In this document: piece by piece, positions 29,637 through 37,300 of the stretch
How the letters are laid out: each line of letters begins with the position of its first letter
How positions within the stretch are numbered: the first letter of the stretch is position 1
Source: Corynebacterium sp. HMSC078H07
GTDB taxonomy: Bacteria; Actinomycetota; Actinomycetes; Mycobacteriales; Mycobacteriaceae
Assembly (NCBI RefSeq): GCF_001812805.1
Contig: NZ_KV810470.1
Coordinates: forward strand, 40,122-104,121
Length of the DNA: 64,000 bases
Direction: 5' to 3'
The notes under the pieces: model-generated
The model's database searches: none
Told to the model about the DNA's origin: nothing
What the model saw: the letters and a program-made list of their open reading frames with translations, nothing else
Made by a program: the position numbers and the translations under genes

Positions 29637-30740
29637 CTATAGATTGAGCGCGCGCAGGATGGTGCGCAGCTTCGCCGTGGTTTCTTGGAGTTCAGCCTCG
29701 GGATCGGAATCCACGACGATGCCGCCGCCGGCCCATGCGCGTGCCGAGAGACCATCGCCAGCGACCTCCGCGCAGCGGATGGCCACCATGTACTCGCCAT
29801 CGCCGGAGCTATCACACCATCCCACCGCGCCGGCATAGAAGCCACGGTCAGTCTCGGCAGTTTCGATGAGCGCCTGCGCGGCCTCGGTCGGCGTGCCGCA
29901 AATGGCAGGAGTGGGGTACACAAGCTCGGCCAGCTCTAGTGCTGTGATGCTGGGATCATTGAGCGTGCCCGCGATCGGGGTACCCAGGTGCCACATCTCG
30001 TTGGTGGAGGTGAGCTGCGGTGAGCTAGGCGCATCGAGGCTCTCACACAGCGGCTGTAGGATGCGGCGAATGTGGTCAACCACAAAGGCGTGTTCGCGCA
30101 GATCCTTGGCGGAATTATGGAGGTCTTGACCGGCTACGATGTCGCGTGCGCGGTCAGCATGACGCGGAGCAGAACCCGCGAGGGGGAAGGCCGTTACCGT
30201 CGAGCCTTGCTTCTTGATGAGCACCTCCGGGGAGGAACCCACCAGCATTGCGCCTGGGCGTCCTGCAGGGCTGAGGTCGGCGATGAATCCATCGCGGTGC
30301 GAGGACAAATCGATAAGGCGTGCCGCCACGAACAGCGGATCCACGGGGGTTAAGAACTCGATATCGACCGCGCGTGCCAGCACGACCTTATCCAGTTTGG
30401 ACGCTTCAATCGTGGCGATGGCTGCTTCAATGCGGCGCAGGTGTTCTTCGGGTTCCGGATCGAATCCGGTAACGCGAGCTTCGAGCGCGCCACTACGGTA
30501 GTAGGCATGCGGCTCCAGCGGCCCATCTTCGCGGATGATGCTCTCAGGCACGGTGAGTGCCGCAGCCTCTCCCTTGTGAAAAGGAAGGGCGCCGACGACC
30601 ATCTCCGCCTCACCACTGCGCAGTGCGGACACAGCGGCATCTACTTCGTCAAAGGTGGCTACCGATCCTTGGGTACGCACAGACCCCGTCGCACGGGACA
30701 GGAGGAAGTCTGGGGCGGTGGAGGGTCTGTGAACACACAT
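29637..30740 (-). CDS. Isochorismate synthase
   Basis: About 367 residues of the chorismate-binding (MenF/EntC/DhbC) family, converting chorismate to isochorismate for menaquinone or siderophore synthesis. Seen: KLDKVVLARAV, SPEVLIKKQGSTVTAFPLAGSAPR, LVYPTPAICGTPTEAAQ and the C-terminal GAVGWCDSSGDGEYMVAIRCAE with Mg-binding Glu. The ATG at 30740 has TAGAAT 8 nt upstream (leaderless); a TTG at 30749 with AAAGGA upstream is an alternative. No men genes lie nearby, so the pathway is undecided; menaquinone is the usual case in this genus. Confidence 0.82.
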   Translation of the reverse strand: MCVHRPSTAPDFLLSRATGSVRTQGSVATFDEVDAAVSALRSGEAEMVVGALPFHKGEAAALTVPESIIREDGPLEPHAYYRSGALEARVTGFDPEPEEHLRRIEAAIATIEASKLDKVVLARAVDIEFLTPVDPLFVAARLIDLSSHRDGFIADLSPAGRPGAMLVGSSPEVLIKKQGSTVTAFPLAGSAPRHADRARDIVAGQDLHNSAKDLREHAFVVDHIRRILQPLCESLDAPSSPQLTSTNEMWHLGTPIAGTLNDPSITALELAELVYPTPAICGTPTEAAQALIETAETDRGFYAGAVGWCDSSGDGEYMVAIRCAEVAGDGLSARAWAGGGIVVDSDPEAELQETTAKLRTILRALNL

Positions 30741-30819
30741 GAGGAACAATTCTAGTTCCTTTAACTGTTCCTGCTAAAACGAGATCGGCAGCTATATTTG
30801 CGAAGCCTTGCTTGCGAAG

Positions 30820-32175
30820 CTAGTCACGACGACGAGGCCGGAAGAACTGCACTGCGATAAACAGCCCGATTCCCAGCAAAAGAGACAGCGCTCCCATACC
30901 GGCGAGGAACCCCGCCCAGAAGCCCACCATCGGTGCGCCATAGCTCATAGCCTGGATGTTTTCAGCCTGCGGCATGGTATCGCTGTCTTCTCCAGCTGCG
31001 CGGTTTTGTGCCGGCTGGGAGTCGCGAGCAGTCTTCTTATCGTCGTCCTTGGGGTTGCGTTCAGAGCGGTCGCGTTGTGCGGAATCTCTCTGTGCCCTTT
31101 CTTTGTGGGCTGGTGCGTTGCGCTGTGTTTCCTGGCGCTGTGATGCTGGACGGGGAGCGGCATTGCTGTCTTGCCTCCGGCTAGAATTCCCCTTATTGTC
31201 CGATTTTTCTTCCTGCGTCGCCTTGTTCTCTTGCTGTGCTGGTTCCTTGGCCTTGGAGCGCTCCGAGTCGCGAGACTCTCGGCTCCGGCGCGATTCACGC
31301 GGAGCTTTCGACTCTGACGGGGAGCCGCCGGTGAGGAAGGCATCGGCTTCCTTGAAGGTCTTGTCCATCGTCTTGTCTAACTGGGCAATAGCCTTCGACG
31401 TGTCGTTGATGTCCTTAGCCAGCTGCTGCGGGCGGCTTTTGGCGTTACCGGAACCTGAGCCCTCTGTGCTTCCTGCGGTCGAACCCCAGTCCAGCTGACA
31501 GAGCTCGGAAGAATCTGCTCCGTCGACCAGGAAGGGCACGTCGATAGAGTACTCAGAGCCGTCATTGAGCGTGAAGGTGAAGGTTACCGCATAGGCGCCT
31601 GGCTCGGTAAAGACGATGCCGGTATGGCTGTGGAAGTGGTCAGGATAGTCCCAGCTCGCATCAGGATTCTCCGAGTCAAACAACACTGTAGGTGCACCGC
31701 CCAGCGCGTTCTGGAAACCCACCACGCGCCCACCCTCAGGCCCACTGTGCAGGGTCATCGACAGCGTTGCATCCCGTGCGGTGTCCTCGTCGATGTAACT
31801 GGTGTTGAATCCCAGCCAGGGAATGTCCGGGTCTTGAGTTTGAGGAATCTGCCATCCGCGGGAGGGAATGTCCGCGCCGGCGGAATCTTCGAAGGCTGCG
31901 TTCGATCCCACCTCGACGTAGAAATCGCCCGAGGAATAGTCACGCCCGGATTCATCGTCGCGGGCAACGAAGTCTAGATCACCGCTATTGCCTATAAGCG
32001 CCAAGTCTTGGTGCCCACGGGTAAAGGCGTGCTGCGAATCGGCATCGCACGTGGAGTTGTCTTCGGCAGAGTCAGCAGCCCAGGCCAGTGGGGAAGCAGC
32101 AACACAGAGCGGAGTTGCGAGCGTCAAGGCCGCGGCGGTGGTGAGGGTCAATGGGCGGATGATGAAGCGGTTCAT
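30820..32175 (-). CDS. Membrane-anchored surface protein with choice-of-anchor M domain
   Basis: 451 residues: signal peptide (to about 34), one actinobacterial surface-anchored repeat domain of the TIGR03769 kind (about 45-225), a long charged, disordered stalk rich in Arg, Ser, Glu and Gln (about 235-400), one C-terminal helix and an RPRRRD stop-transfer tail. The domain keeps His55 (RGHQDL), PQTQ...WLGFNT, and His182/His184 (HFHSHTGIVFTEPG). Two Cys flank it near residues 24-43. It is the last gene of the metal transporter operon; its ATG overlaps the permease stop (ATGA), and AAGGAG precedes it. It has no LPXTG, so the helix is the anchor. Confidence 0.8.
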   Translation of the reverse strand: MNRFIIRPLTLTTAAALTLATPLCVAASPLAWAADSAEDNSTCDADSQHAFTRGHQDLALIGNSGDLDFVARDDESGRDYSSGDFYVEVGSNAAFEDSAGADIPSRGWQIPQTQDPDIPWLGFNTSYIDEDTARDATLSMTLHSGPEGGRVVGFQNALGGAPTVLFDSENPDASWDYPDHFHSHTGIVFTEPGAYAVTFTFTLNDGSEYSIDVPFLVDGADSSELCQLDWGSTAGSTEGSGSGNAKSRPQQLAKDINDTSKAIAQLDKTMDKTFKEADAFLTGGSPSESKAPRESRRSRESRDSERSKAKEPAQQENKATQEEKSDNKGNSSRRQDSNAAPRPASQRQETQRNAPAHKERAQRDSAQRDRSERNPKDDDKKTARDSQPAQNRAAGEDSDTMPQAENIQAMSYGAPMVGFWAGFLAGMGALSLLLGIGLFIAVQFFRPRRRD

Positions 32176-33059
32176 GCGGACAGGGACTCCTTAGGTTGAG
32201 GGGTAAGAGCAGTAGTGCGGCGGGAACTCAGGAAGGGAGATGCTACCCATGCCACGAGGAAGCACGCGGTGAGCAGCAAAACGATGGTGGCTCCGGCGGG
32301 AAGGTCAATGGCCCACGCCAGGTAGATTCCGATAAAACTGCCCAGTGAACCAATGAGCGCAGAGCTCAGCATCATCGTTCCTAGTGAGTCGCAGAGCAGG
32401 CGTGCCGTGGCAGCCGGTGTAATGAGCAGGGCGAGAACGAGGATGTTGCCAATCGTTCCGACCGAAATCACTACCGCGCCCGTCACGCACAAGTAGAGCA
32501 CAATATCCAGAGCGAAGACCGGCAGGCCCATGGCGCGAGCGGTCTCTTTGTCCAAGCACGTCGCGGTGAGCTGTGGGCCGAGAAGGACGATGACACCCAC
32601 GATGAGCACGGTGACAACGAGTGCCGTGTAGAGGTCCGTGCGGGATACACCGGTCAGTGAGCCGAAGAGGAAGCTGGTCAGGGATGCCGTATAGCCTTCC
32701 ACACGGGAGATGATCACCATGCCGAGTGCAAAGGACGCGGCAAAGAAAATGCCGATGACCGAATCTTCCCGCACTGTGCGGCGCTGTGAGAAACACGCAA
32801 TGAGTAGGGCCACCGTACAGCCAGCCACGGCACCGCCTATAAGGACAGAACCTTGGAGCACGAAGGCTATGGCCAGCCCTGGGAAGACAGCGTGGGAGAC
32901 GGCATCACCGATAAATGCCATGCCGCGGAGGACTACATAGCACCCCACCACACCACACACGATGGCAGCAAGGATGGAGATACCCACCGCGCGGGCTAGG
33001 AAGTCCAAGTTCGGGTTGACGAGGTCGTGGAAGAACTCGAACAGTGAAATGTCGATCAT
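32172..33059 (-). CDS. Anchored-repeat ABC transporter, permease
   Basis: A 295-residue permease of the ABC-3 (ZnuB/MntB) family, the class used for zinc and manganese uptake, corresponding to the anchored-repeat permease family TIGR03770. About eight or nine helices are visible, with the conserved GDAVSHAVFPGLAIAF loop after helix 2. The ATG at 33059 overlaps the ATPase stop by 4 nt, so the earlier in-frame start at 33122, inside the ATPase gene, is unlikely. It works with the ATPase and the lipoprotein encoded upstream in the operon. Confidence 0.88.
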   Translation of the reverse strand: MIDISLFEFFHDLVNPNLDFLARAVGISILAAIVCGVVGCYVVLRGMAFIGDAVSHAVFPGLAIAFVLQGSVLIGGAVAGCTVALLIACFSQRRTVREDSVIGIFFAASFALGMVIISRVEGYTASLTSFLFGSLTGVSRTDLYTALVVTVLIVGVIVLLGPQLTATCLDKETARAMGLPVFALDIVLYLCVTGAVVISVGTIGNILVLALLITPAATARLLCDSLGTMMLSSALIGSLGSFIGIYLAWAIDLPAGATIVLLLTACFLVAWVASPFLSSRRTTALTPQPKESLSA

Positions 33060-33793
33060 GCTGCCACCCCAATCGCGGACAACAGCGGCGACGAGGTCGA
33101 CACACCGAAGGTATCGCTCCACGGCTCGGGGCGCAGGCGAAGCTCCGCAGCAGGACCGTCGGCCACAATGCCCCGGTTAAAGAGCACAAGGCGTGAGCAG
33201 GAGTGGGCCGCCTCAGAGAGATTGTGCGTAGACATGACCACGCTGGTGCCCTGCGCGGTGAGCTCGTCAAAGAGGTACAACAGCTCTTCGGTGTTGGGGG
33301 CGTCGAGGCCGGTAAAAGGTTCGTCGAGAAGCAGCACCTCCGGTTCGGTGGCCAGGGCGCGCGCGATGAGAACGCGCTGGCGCTGGCCGCCGGAAAGCTG
33401 CGCGATGGGACGCCGAGCGAACTCTTCTAGGTTGGTGAGTTCAATCGCGCGGCGCGTTGCCTCCTTGTCCGCACGGCGGGGTCGGCGCAGCCAGCCCACG
33501 AGCCCCGTGCGTCCGCTGAGTACGGCTTTAGCCACCGAGATGGGAAAGTCCCACTCCACGTCATGGCGTTGGGGCACGTAGCCCAGCGAGGTGGTGACGT
33601 CAATCGTGCCAGTGGATGGAACGAGGCCCAATATAGCGCGCAACAGTGTGGTCTTACCGGCACCATTGGGCCCCAGCAGTCCGATAAACTCGCCCGGGTT
33701 GACAGCCAGGCAGGCGTTCTCAATTACGCGACGGCCCGCCAGAGTGACGCTTAAGTCTTCTACGGAAATGAGGGGACTAGTCACGTCGGCCAC
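33056..33793 (-). CDS. Anchored-repeat ABC transporter, ATP-binding subunit
   Basis: A 245-residue ABC ATPase of the zinc/manganese importer group (TIGR03771-like). Walker A is LLGPNGAGKTTLLRAI, the Q-loop is GYVPQRHDVEWDFP, the signature is LSGGQRQRVLIARAL, Walker B is VLLLDEPFTGLD and the switch His is in MSTHNLSEA. The GTG at 33793 lies within the end of the preceding gene (17-nt overlap) and a second GTG four codons later is possible. It energises the permease that follows. Confidence 0.92.
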   Translation of the reverse strand: MADVTSPLISVEDLSVTLAGRRVIENACLAVNPGEFIGLLGPNGAGKTTLLRAILGLVPSTGTIDVTTSLGYVPQRHDVEWDFPISVAKAVLSGRTGLVGWLRRPRRADKEATRRAIELTNLEEFARRPIAQLSGGQRQRVLIARALATEPEVLLLDEPFTGLDAPNTEELLYLFDELTAQGTSVVMSTHNLSEAAHSCSRLVLFNRGIVADGPAAELRLRPEPWSDTFGVSTSSPLLSAIGVAA

Positions 33794-34694
33794 CCTTCGT
33801 GCGTGAAGCGGCGATGAGAGCAGCTACGAGCACAAGCACACCAAGGCCCGCAAGAGCCCATACCCACACTGGAACGGCACCGGGGGAGGAAGATTCGTTC
33901 GCATTCATGGCCGCAGCAGAGTCATCCCACTCGGTTGCCTGTGCTTCAGCCACGTCGGTGTCGTTGCCCACCGCGAACGTCAATGTGGCCTCCGCAGAAA
34001 CCTCAGAACCAGCGCTATCGCCAGAGCCCTCGCCCGTCATGCGTACTCGCACTTGGTGGATACCGGACTCGGTGAATACCCAGTTGGCGTGGGTATGCGT
34101 GCCCAAGTCCACCCAGAAACCCTCGGTGGAAGCGTCGGCAGTGGACCACAGCAGCTGCGGTGGTTCAAAGCCGCCATTTTGTAGGAAGAGGGAGAAATCA
34201 CCTGGCCCTTGGTGTCCGATGAACTCCATGGTGAGGCCTCGGTCAACGTTCTCGTTGAGCGACGGCGCTTGCGTATTCCACCCCAGCCACGGAACGTCGG
34301 CTTGTTCGGTCTGGGGAACTACCCAGACGTGAGAACCTGGGTCTGCGCCAACAAAGGAAAAGGCTTCGTCCTCCGGCAGAGTAAGTTGGGCATCGTCGCT
34401 GACATCAAAGACAACGTCATCGAGCTCGCGCCAGACTGGCTTCTCGGCCGAATCATCGCGGGCTAGAAAGTTCGCCTGCCCGTCAATGACCTGCAGACCT
34501 AGATCCACGTGGCCGTGGTCGATAGTGGTCTCGGTACCGGGTGCAGCGACGTCTTCGTCGGCGCTGACAACCTGCGCCAGATCTCCAGCCCAGGCGGCGG
34601 ATGGGGCAATCGCTAGGCATGCAGCGGTTAGCGTTGCTGCCAGCGCTGTCATGAGACGCGGGGCATAGCGTGAACGGGTAACGGTAATGGTCAT
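33777..34694 (-). CDS. Membrane-anchored surface protein with choice-of-anchor M domain
   Basis: 305 residues: signal peptide (to about 36), one TIGR03769-type repeat domain (about 55-245) and a C-terminal helix (VPVWVWALAGLGVLVLVAALIA) with a KGGRRD tail. Domain landmarks in order: His62 (GHVDLGL), FLARDD, VVPQTEQADVPWLGWNTQ, GPGDFSLF, His200/His202 (GTHTHANWVFTESG). It is the clearest single-domain copy in the operon and a good reference for the others. AAAGGAAA lies before the ATG. It sits between the substrate-binding protein and the ATPase genes. Confidence 0.82.
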   Translation of the reverse strand: MTITVTRSRYAPRLMTALAATLTAACLAIAPSAAWAGDLAQVVSADEDVAAPGTETTIDHGHVDLGLQVIDGQANFLARDDSAEKPVWRELDDVVFDVSDDAQLTLPEDEAFSFVGADPGSHVWVVPQTEQADVPWLGWNTQAPSLNENVDRGLTMEFIGHQGPGDFSLFLQNGGFEPPQLLWSTADASTEGFWVDLGTHTHANWVFTESGIHQVRVRMTGEGSGDSAGSEVSAEATLTFAVGNDTDVAEAQATEWDDSAAAMNANESSSPGAVPVWVWALAGLGVLVLVAALIAASRTKGGRRD

Positions 34695-34706
34695 TTCTTA
34701 TTTCCT

Positions 34707-36191
34707 TTATGAGAGACAGCGGTTGAGTGACTCGGCGTTAAATCGCATGAGGTCGAGGTAAGTGGGGACAGCGTCATCGAGAGTGTCGCCGTAAATGGGG
34801 CACACCGCAATCCCTAGGGAGTGCGCGGCTTCTCTGATGACATCGGTGCTGGCCTGTTGCGTGGGCTCGATGAAGACAGCGGGCAGCTGTAGGTTCTCCA
34901 AGGTTCGGCGCAAGGCAATGACGTCGCGCGGTGAAGGCTCGATGGCGGGGTTCGGGGTGACAAATCCGGCGATGTCAATGCCATAGCCTTGCTCGAGGTA
35001 GGCGTAGCCGTGGTGTGGGGTCACCAAGTGGCGGCGGCGCTCAGGAATAGCAGTCAGAAGGTCACGGACATAAGAGTCCGTATCTCGCAGCTTCTCGGCA
35101 TATTCTTGGGCCCGGGCGCGGTATTCGGCGCCATGCGAAGGATCCGCCAGGGCAAGCTGGTCGGCGATAACTTCGGCGTAGGCAATGACATTCTTAGCGT
35201 TGTGCCACAGGTGTGGGTCGACTTCACCGTGGATGTGCTTGCCCAGCACTGCTTGGGGGAGCAGGTAGGTCTCGCCGCCGGGCCGACCGAGGAAGCGGTA
35301 GGAGGGATCCGGGGGAATTTCTTGCAAGGTCGAGGACGGGACACTGAGTGCTGTGGTGGCGGGGTCAAAGCGTTCACCCTGATCTTCAAGGCCCAGCTTG
35401 CCTGTGCCCAAGTCCGCGGTGATGTCGACGTGGCCCTCACTCAGTGAGTGCATCCCCTCCGGTGGCGTAACGCCAACGGCGACCGTGATGACTTGTGATG
35501 CCGAGTCCGTTGCGCCGAAGGTCAGGCGGTAAATGCCGGGCTTGCTGAATGCCCATGAGACATGGGTATGAGCGTTGGCTGGCAGCGTGGTGGAATCTTC
35601 GCGCTCGCTGACACCATCGGCTGTGTTGAACAACGGTTCTGGGGTACCGAAAGTGGAGACCACGTAGGCGGCCACATCACCGGGACCTGTGGCGTCGAGG
35701 AGCTGCATTGTGACACTGTTGCGCCCGGCAGGTGCGTTGCGCACGCGCAGACCCAGCCAGATGGCATCCAGTGCCACATTTTCCACCAGCGGCACGAGCG
35801 TGGCGCCGCGCGTCGACGCTTGGTCCGCTACCTCCGTCACGGGAACGTCGGAGGATTCGTTCATGGATTTCATGAGGTTCTGCGGCTCCAGGAGCAGGCC
35901 GTTGGACAGCAAAACATCGGCGGTGGCGATATCCCTGACGGTGCGCAGGCTCGGCTCGAAGGTGTGTGGGTCCTTGCCTGCAGGAATCAGCGTGGTCACC
36001 TGGGCGTCGGGTCCGGCGATGTGCTTGGCGACGTCCCCCAGAATCGGCGTCGTCGCCACCACCTTCATGCCCCCATCGGAAGCATTATCGCCGACAGCGG
36101 TGCTCGCGCAGCTGGTAAGTACTGCTGCCACTGTGGTTAGCGTGATGAGCAGAGCTCCGCGGCGCGCTGCTCGTAGAGTTGCCAAGGGCAT
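34707..36191 (-). CDS. Anchored-repeat ABC transporter, metal-binding lipoprotein with inserted permuted domain
   Basis: 494 residues from the ATG at 36191. The signal ends in the lipobox LTSC (Cys28). The fold is a cluster A-I (ZnuA/TroA) metal-binding protein with ligands His76 (KDPHTFEPS), His327 (EVDPHLWH), His393/394 (TPHHGYAYL) and probably Asp469 (YGDTLDD). Between the first two ligands, residues about 140-320 are an inserted copy of the surface repeat domain in permuted order: WLG, GPG, His208/His210 (AHTHVSWAFSKPG), then His254 (GHVDI) and LLPQ last. This matches the substrate-binding family TIGR03772. The ATG overlaps the previous stop by 1 nt; the start at 36275 is rejected. Confidence 0.87.
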   Translation of the reverse strand: MPLATLRAARRGALLITLTTVAAVLTSCASTAVGDNASDGGMKVVATTPILGDVAKHIAGPDAQVTTLIPAGKDPHTFEPSLRTVRDIATADVLLSNGLLLEPQNLMKSMNESSDVPVTEVADQASTRGATLVPLVENVALDAIWLGLRVRNAPAGRNSVTMQLLDATGPGDVAAYVVSTFGTPEPLFNTADGVSEREDSTTLPANAHTHVSWAFSKPGIYRLTFGATDSASQVITVAVGVTPPEGMHSLSEGHVDITADLGTGKLGLEDQGERFDPATTALSVPSSTLQEIPPDPSYRFLGRPGGETYLLPQAVLGKHIHGEVDPHLWHNAKNVIAYAEVIADQLALADPSHGAEYRARAQEYAEKLRDTDSYVRDLLTAIPERRRHLVTPHHGYAYLEQGYGIDIAGFVTPNPAIEPSPRDVIALRRTLENLQLPAVFIEPTQQASTDVIREAAHSLGIAVCPIYGDTLDDAVPTYLDLMRFNAESLNRCLS

Positions 36192-37285
36192 CAGTCGCGG
36201 CCCCTCGCCAACGCTAGGCGTGCTACAGCCAGGCCGAGAACCAGCATTCCGAGGCCCAAGATTCCGATACCCCACGGCAGGAGGCTCTGTCCGCTGTCGT
36301 AGTAGCCGGTAGCGGCCACGGTGTCGACATTCTCAGCAGAAGGACTCGTGTGTGCAGTGCGCTCAGCTCTGCGCTCCTTGCGATCCTTTCGATCAGTGCG
36401 CTCTTTCCGGTTCGACCTGTCTTTGGTTTCCTTAGGCTTATGAGTGCCTTTGGCGCTCGCTGCTGCTGCAGGACCATTGGCCACGCCGGGGGCGCTGCCA
36501 GAACTCACGTGGGATTCGCCACCGGCATCAGAAGGGGACTGGGGGTTGGGGGAGGCGTCGCCAAGCACAGCGTCGTCACTGTCACCAGTGTCACCGGTGT
36601 CGTCAGTACTGTGCTCAGCATCATCCGCATCCTGCGGTGCCATCTCGCCGTCACCGACGTCCCACGTGTAGGTCACCTGGTTGCTGGCATCGCCATTAGA
36701 GACCGCCTGAACTGTCATGGTGTAGATACCAGGATCCGTAAACGCCCAGTTGACGTGGCGGTGCGCCGGGTAAGCCTGGTTGATGACATCACCGCTGACC
36801 AGGTCCAGTGCGCCTTCCACTGTAACCGGCTGAATGTCGCCGAAGCCAGCGGTTTCGAAGACGAAGATGTCTCCAGGTCCGGTGACTTCAACGAACTCAA
36901 GGTCAACGTCCTTGTACCCTGCGGACTGCGCTGGCTGGGTATCCCATCCCGGCCACAGAAGCGAGCTGTCCTGGGTCTGCGGCAGGTAGTAGGTGGGAGT
37001 TCCGATGCCGTCGATACGCTCAGTGGCGTCGTTCCATGCTTCCTCGGTGACCTTGAGGGTGACATCGTTGCCGGGGTGGACAACACCACTGCCGGTGATG
37101 TCCTCCTTTAAGGACAACGTGAGTTCGCCATCCGGGGCGGTGACGTAGAAAGCATCGACGTGGCCGGAATCGAAGACCTCCCCTTCTGCAAGGGCCGTGG
37201 GCACCGGGGAAGCCATGAGCATGAGGGATAGTGAGGCCGTTGCCGCCACGGGGGCGGCAGCCGTGCGGTGAGAGATAAAGTTCAC
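36191..37285 (-). CDS. Membrane-anchored surface protein with choice-of-anchor M domain
   Basis: 364 residues: signal peptide (to about 33), one TIGR03769-type domain (about 38-215), a Ser/Asp/Gly then Lys/Arg-rich stalk (about 218-325), and a C-terminal helix (LLPWGIGILGLGMLVLGLAV) with an ARGRD tail. Landmarks: His42 (GHVDAFYV), YLPQTQDSSLLWPGWDTQ, TGPGDIFVF and His175/His177 (AHRHVNWAFTDPGIY). The GTG at 37285 has AAGGAG upstream. It is translated just ahead of the metal-binding lipoprotein with a 1-nt stop/start overlap, so the two should be made together. Confidence 0.82.
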   Translation of the reverse strand: MNFISHRTAAAPVAATASLSLMLMASPVPTALAEGEVFDSGHVDAFYVTAPDGELTLSLKEDITGSGVVHPGNDVTLKVTEEAWNDATERIDGIGTPTYYLPQTQDSSLLWPGWDTQPAQSAGYKDVDLEFVEVTGPGDIFVFETAGFGDIQPVTVEGALDLVSGDVINQAYPAHRHVNWAFTDPGIYTMTVQAVSNGDASNQVTYTWDVGDGEMAPQDADDAEHSTDDTGDTGDSDDAVLGDASPNPQSPSDAGGESHVSSGSAPGVANGPAAAASAKGTHKPKETKDRSNRKERTDRKDRKERRAERTAHTSPSAENVDTVAATGYYDSGQSLLPWGIGILGLGMLVLGLAVARLALARGRD

Positions 37286-37300
37286 GGTGAAACTCCTTAT

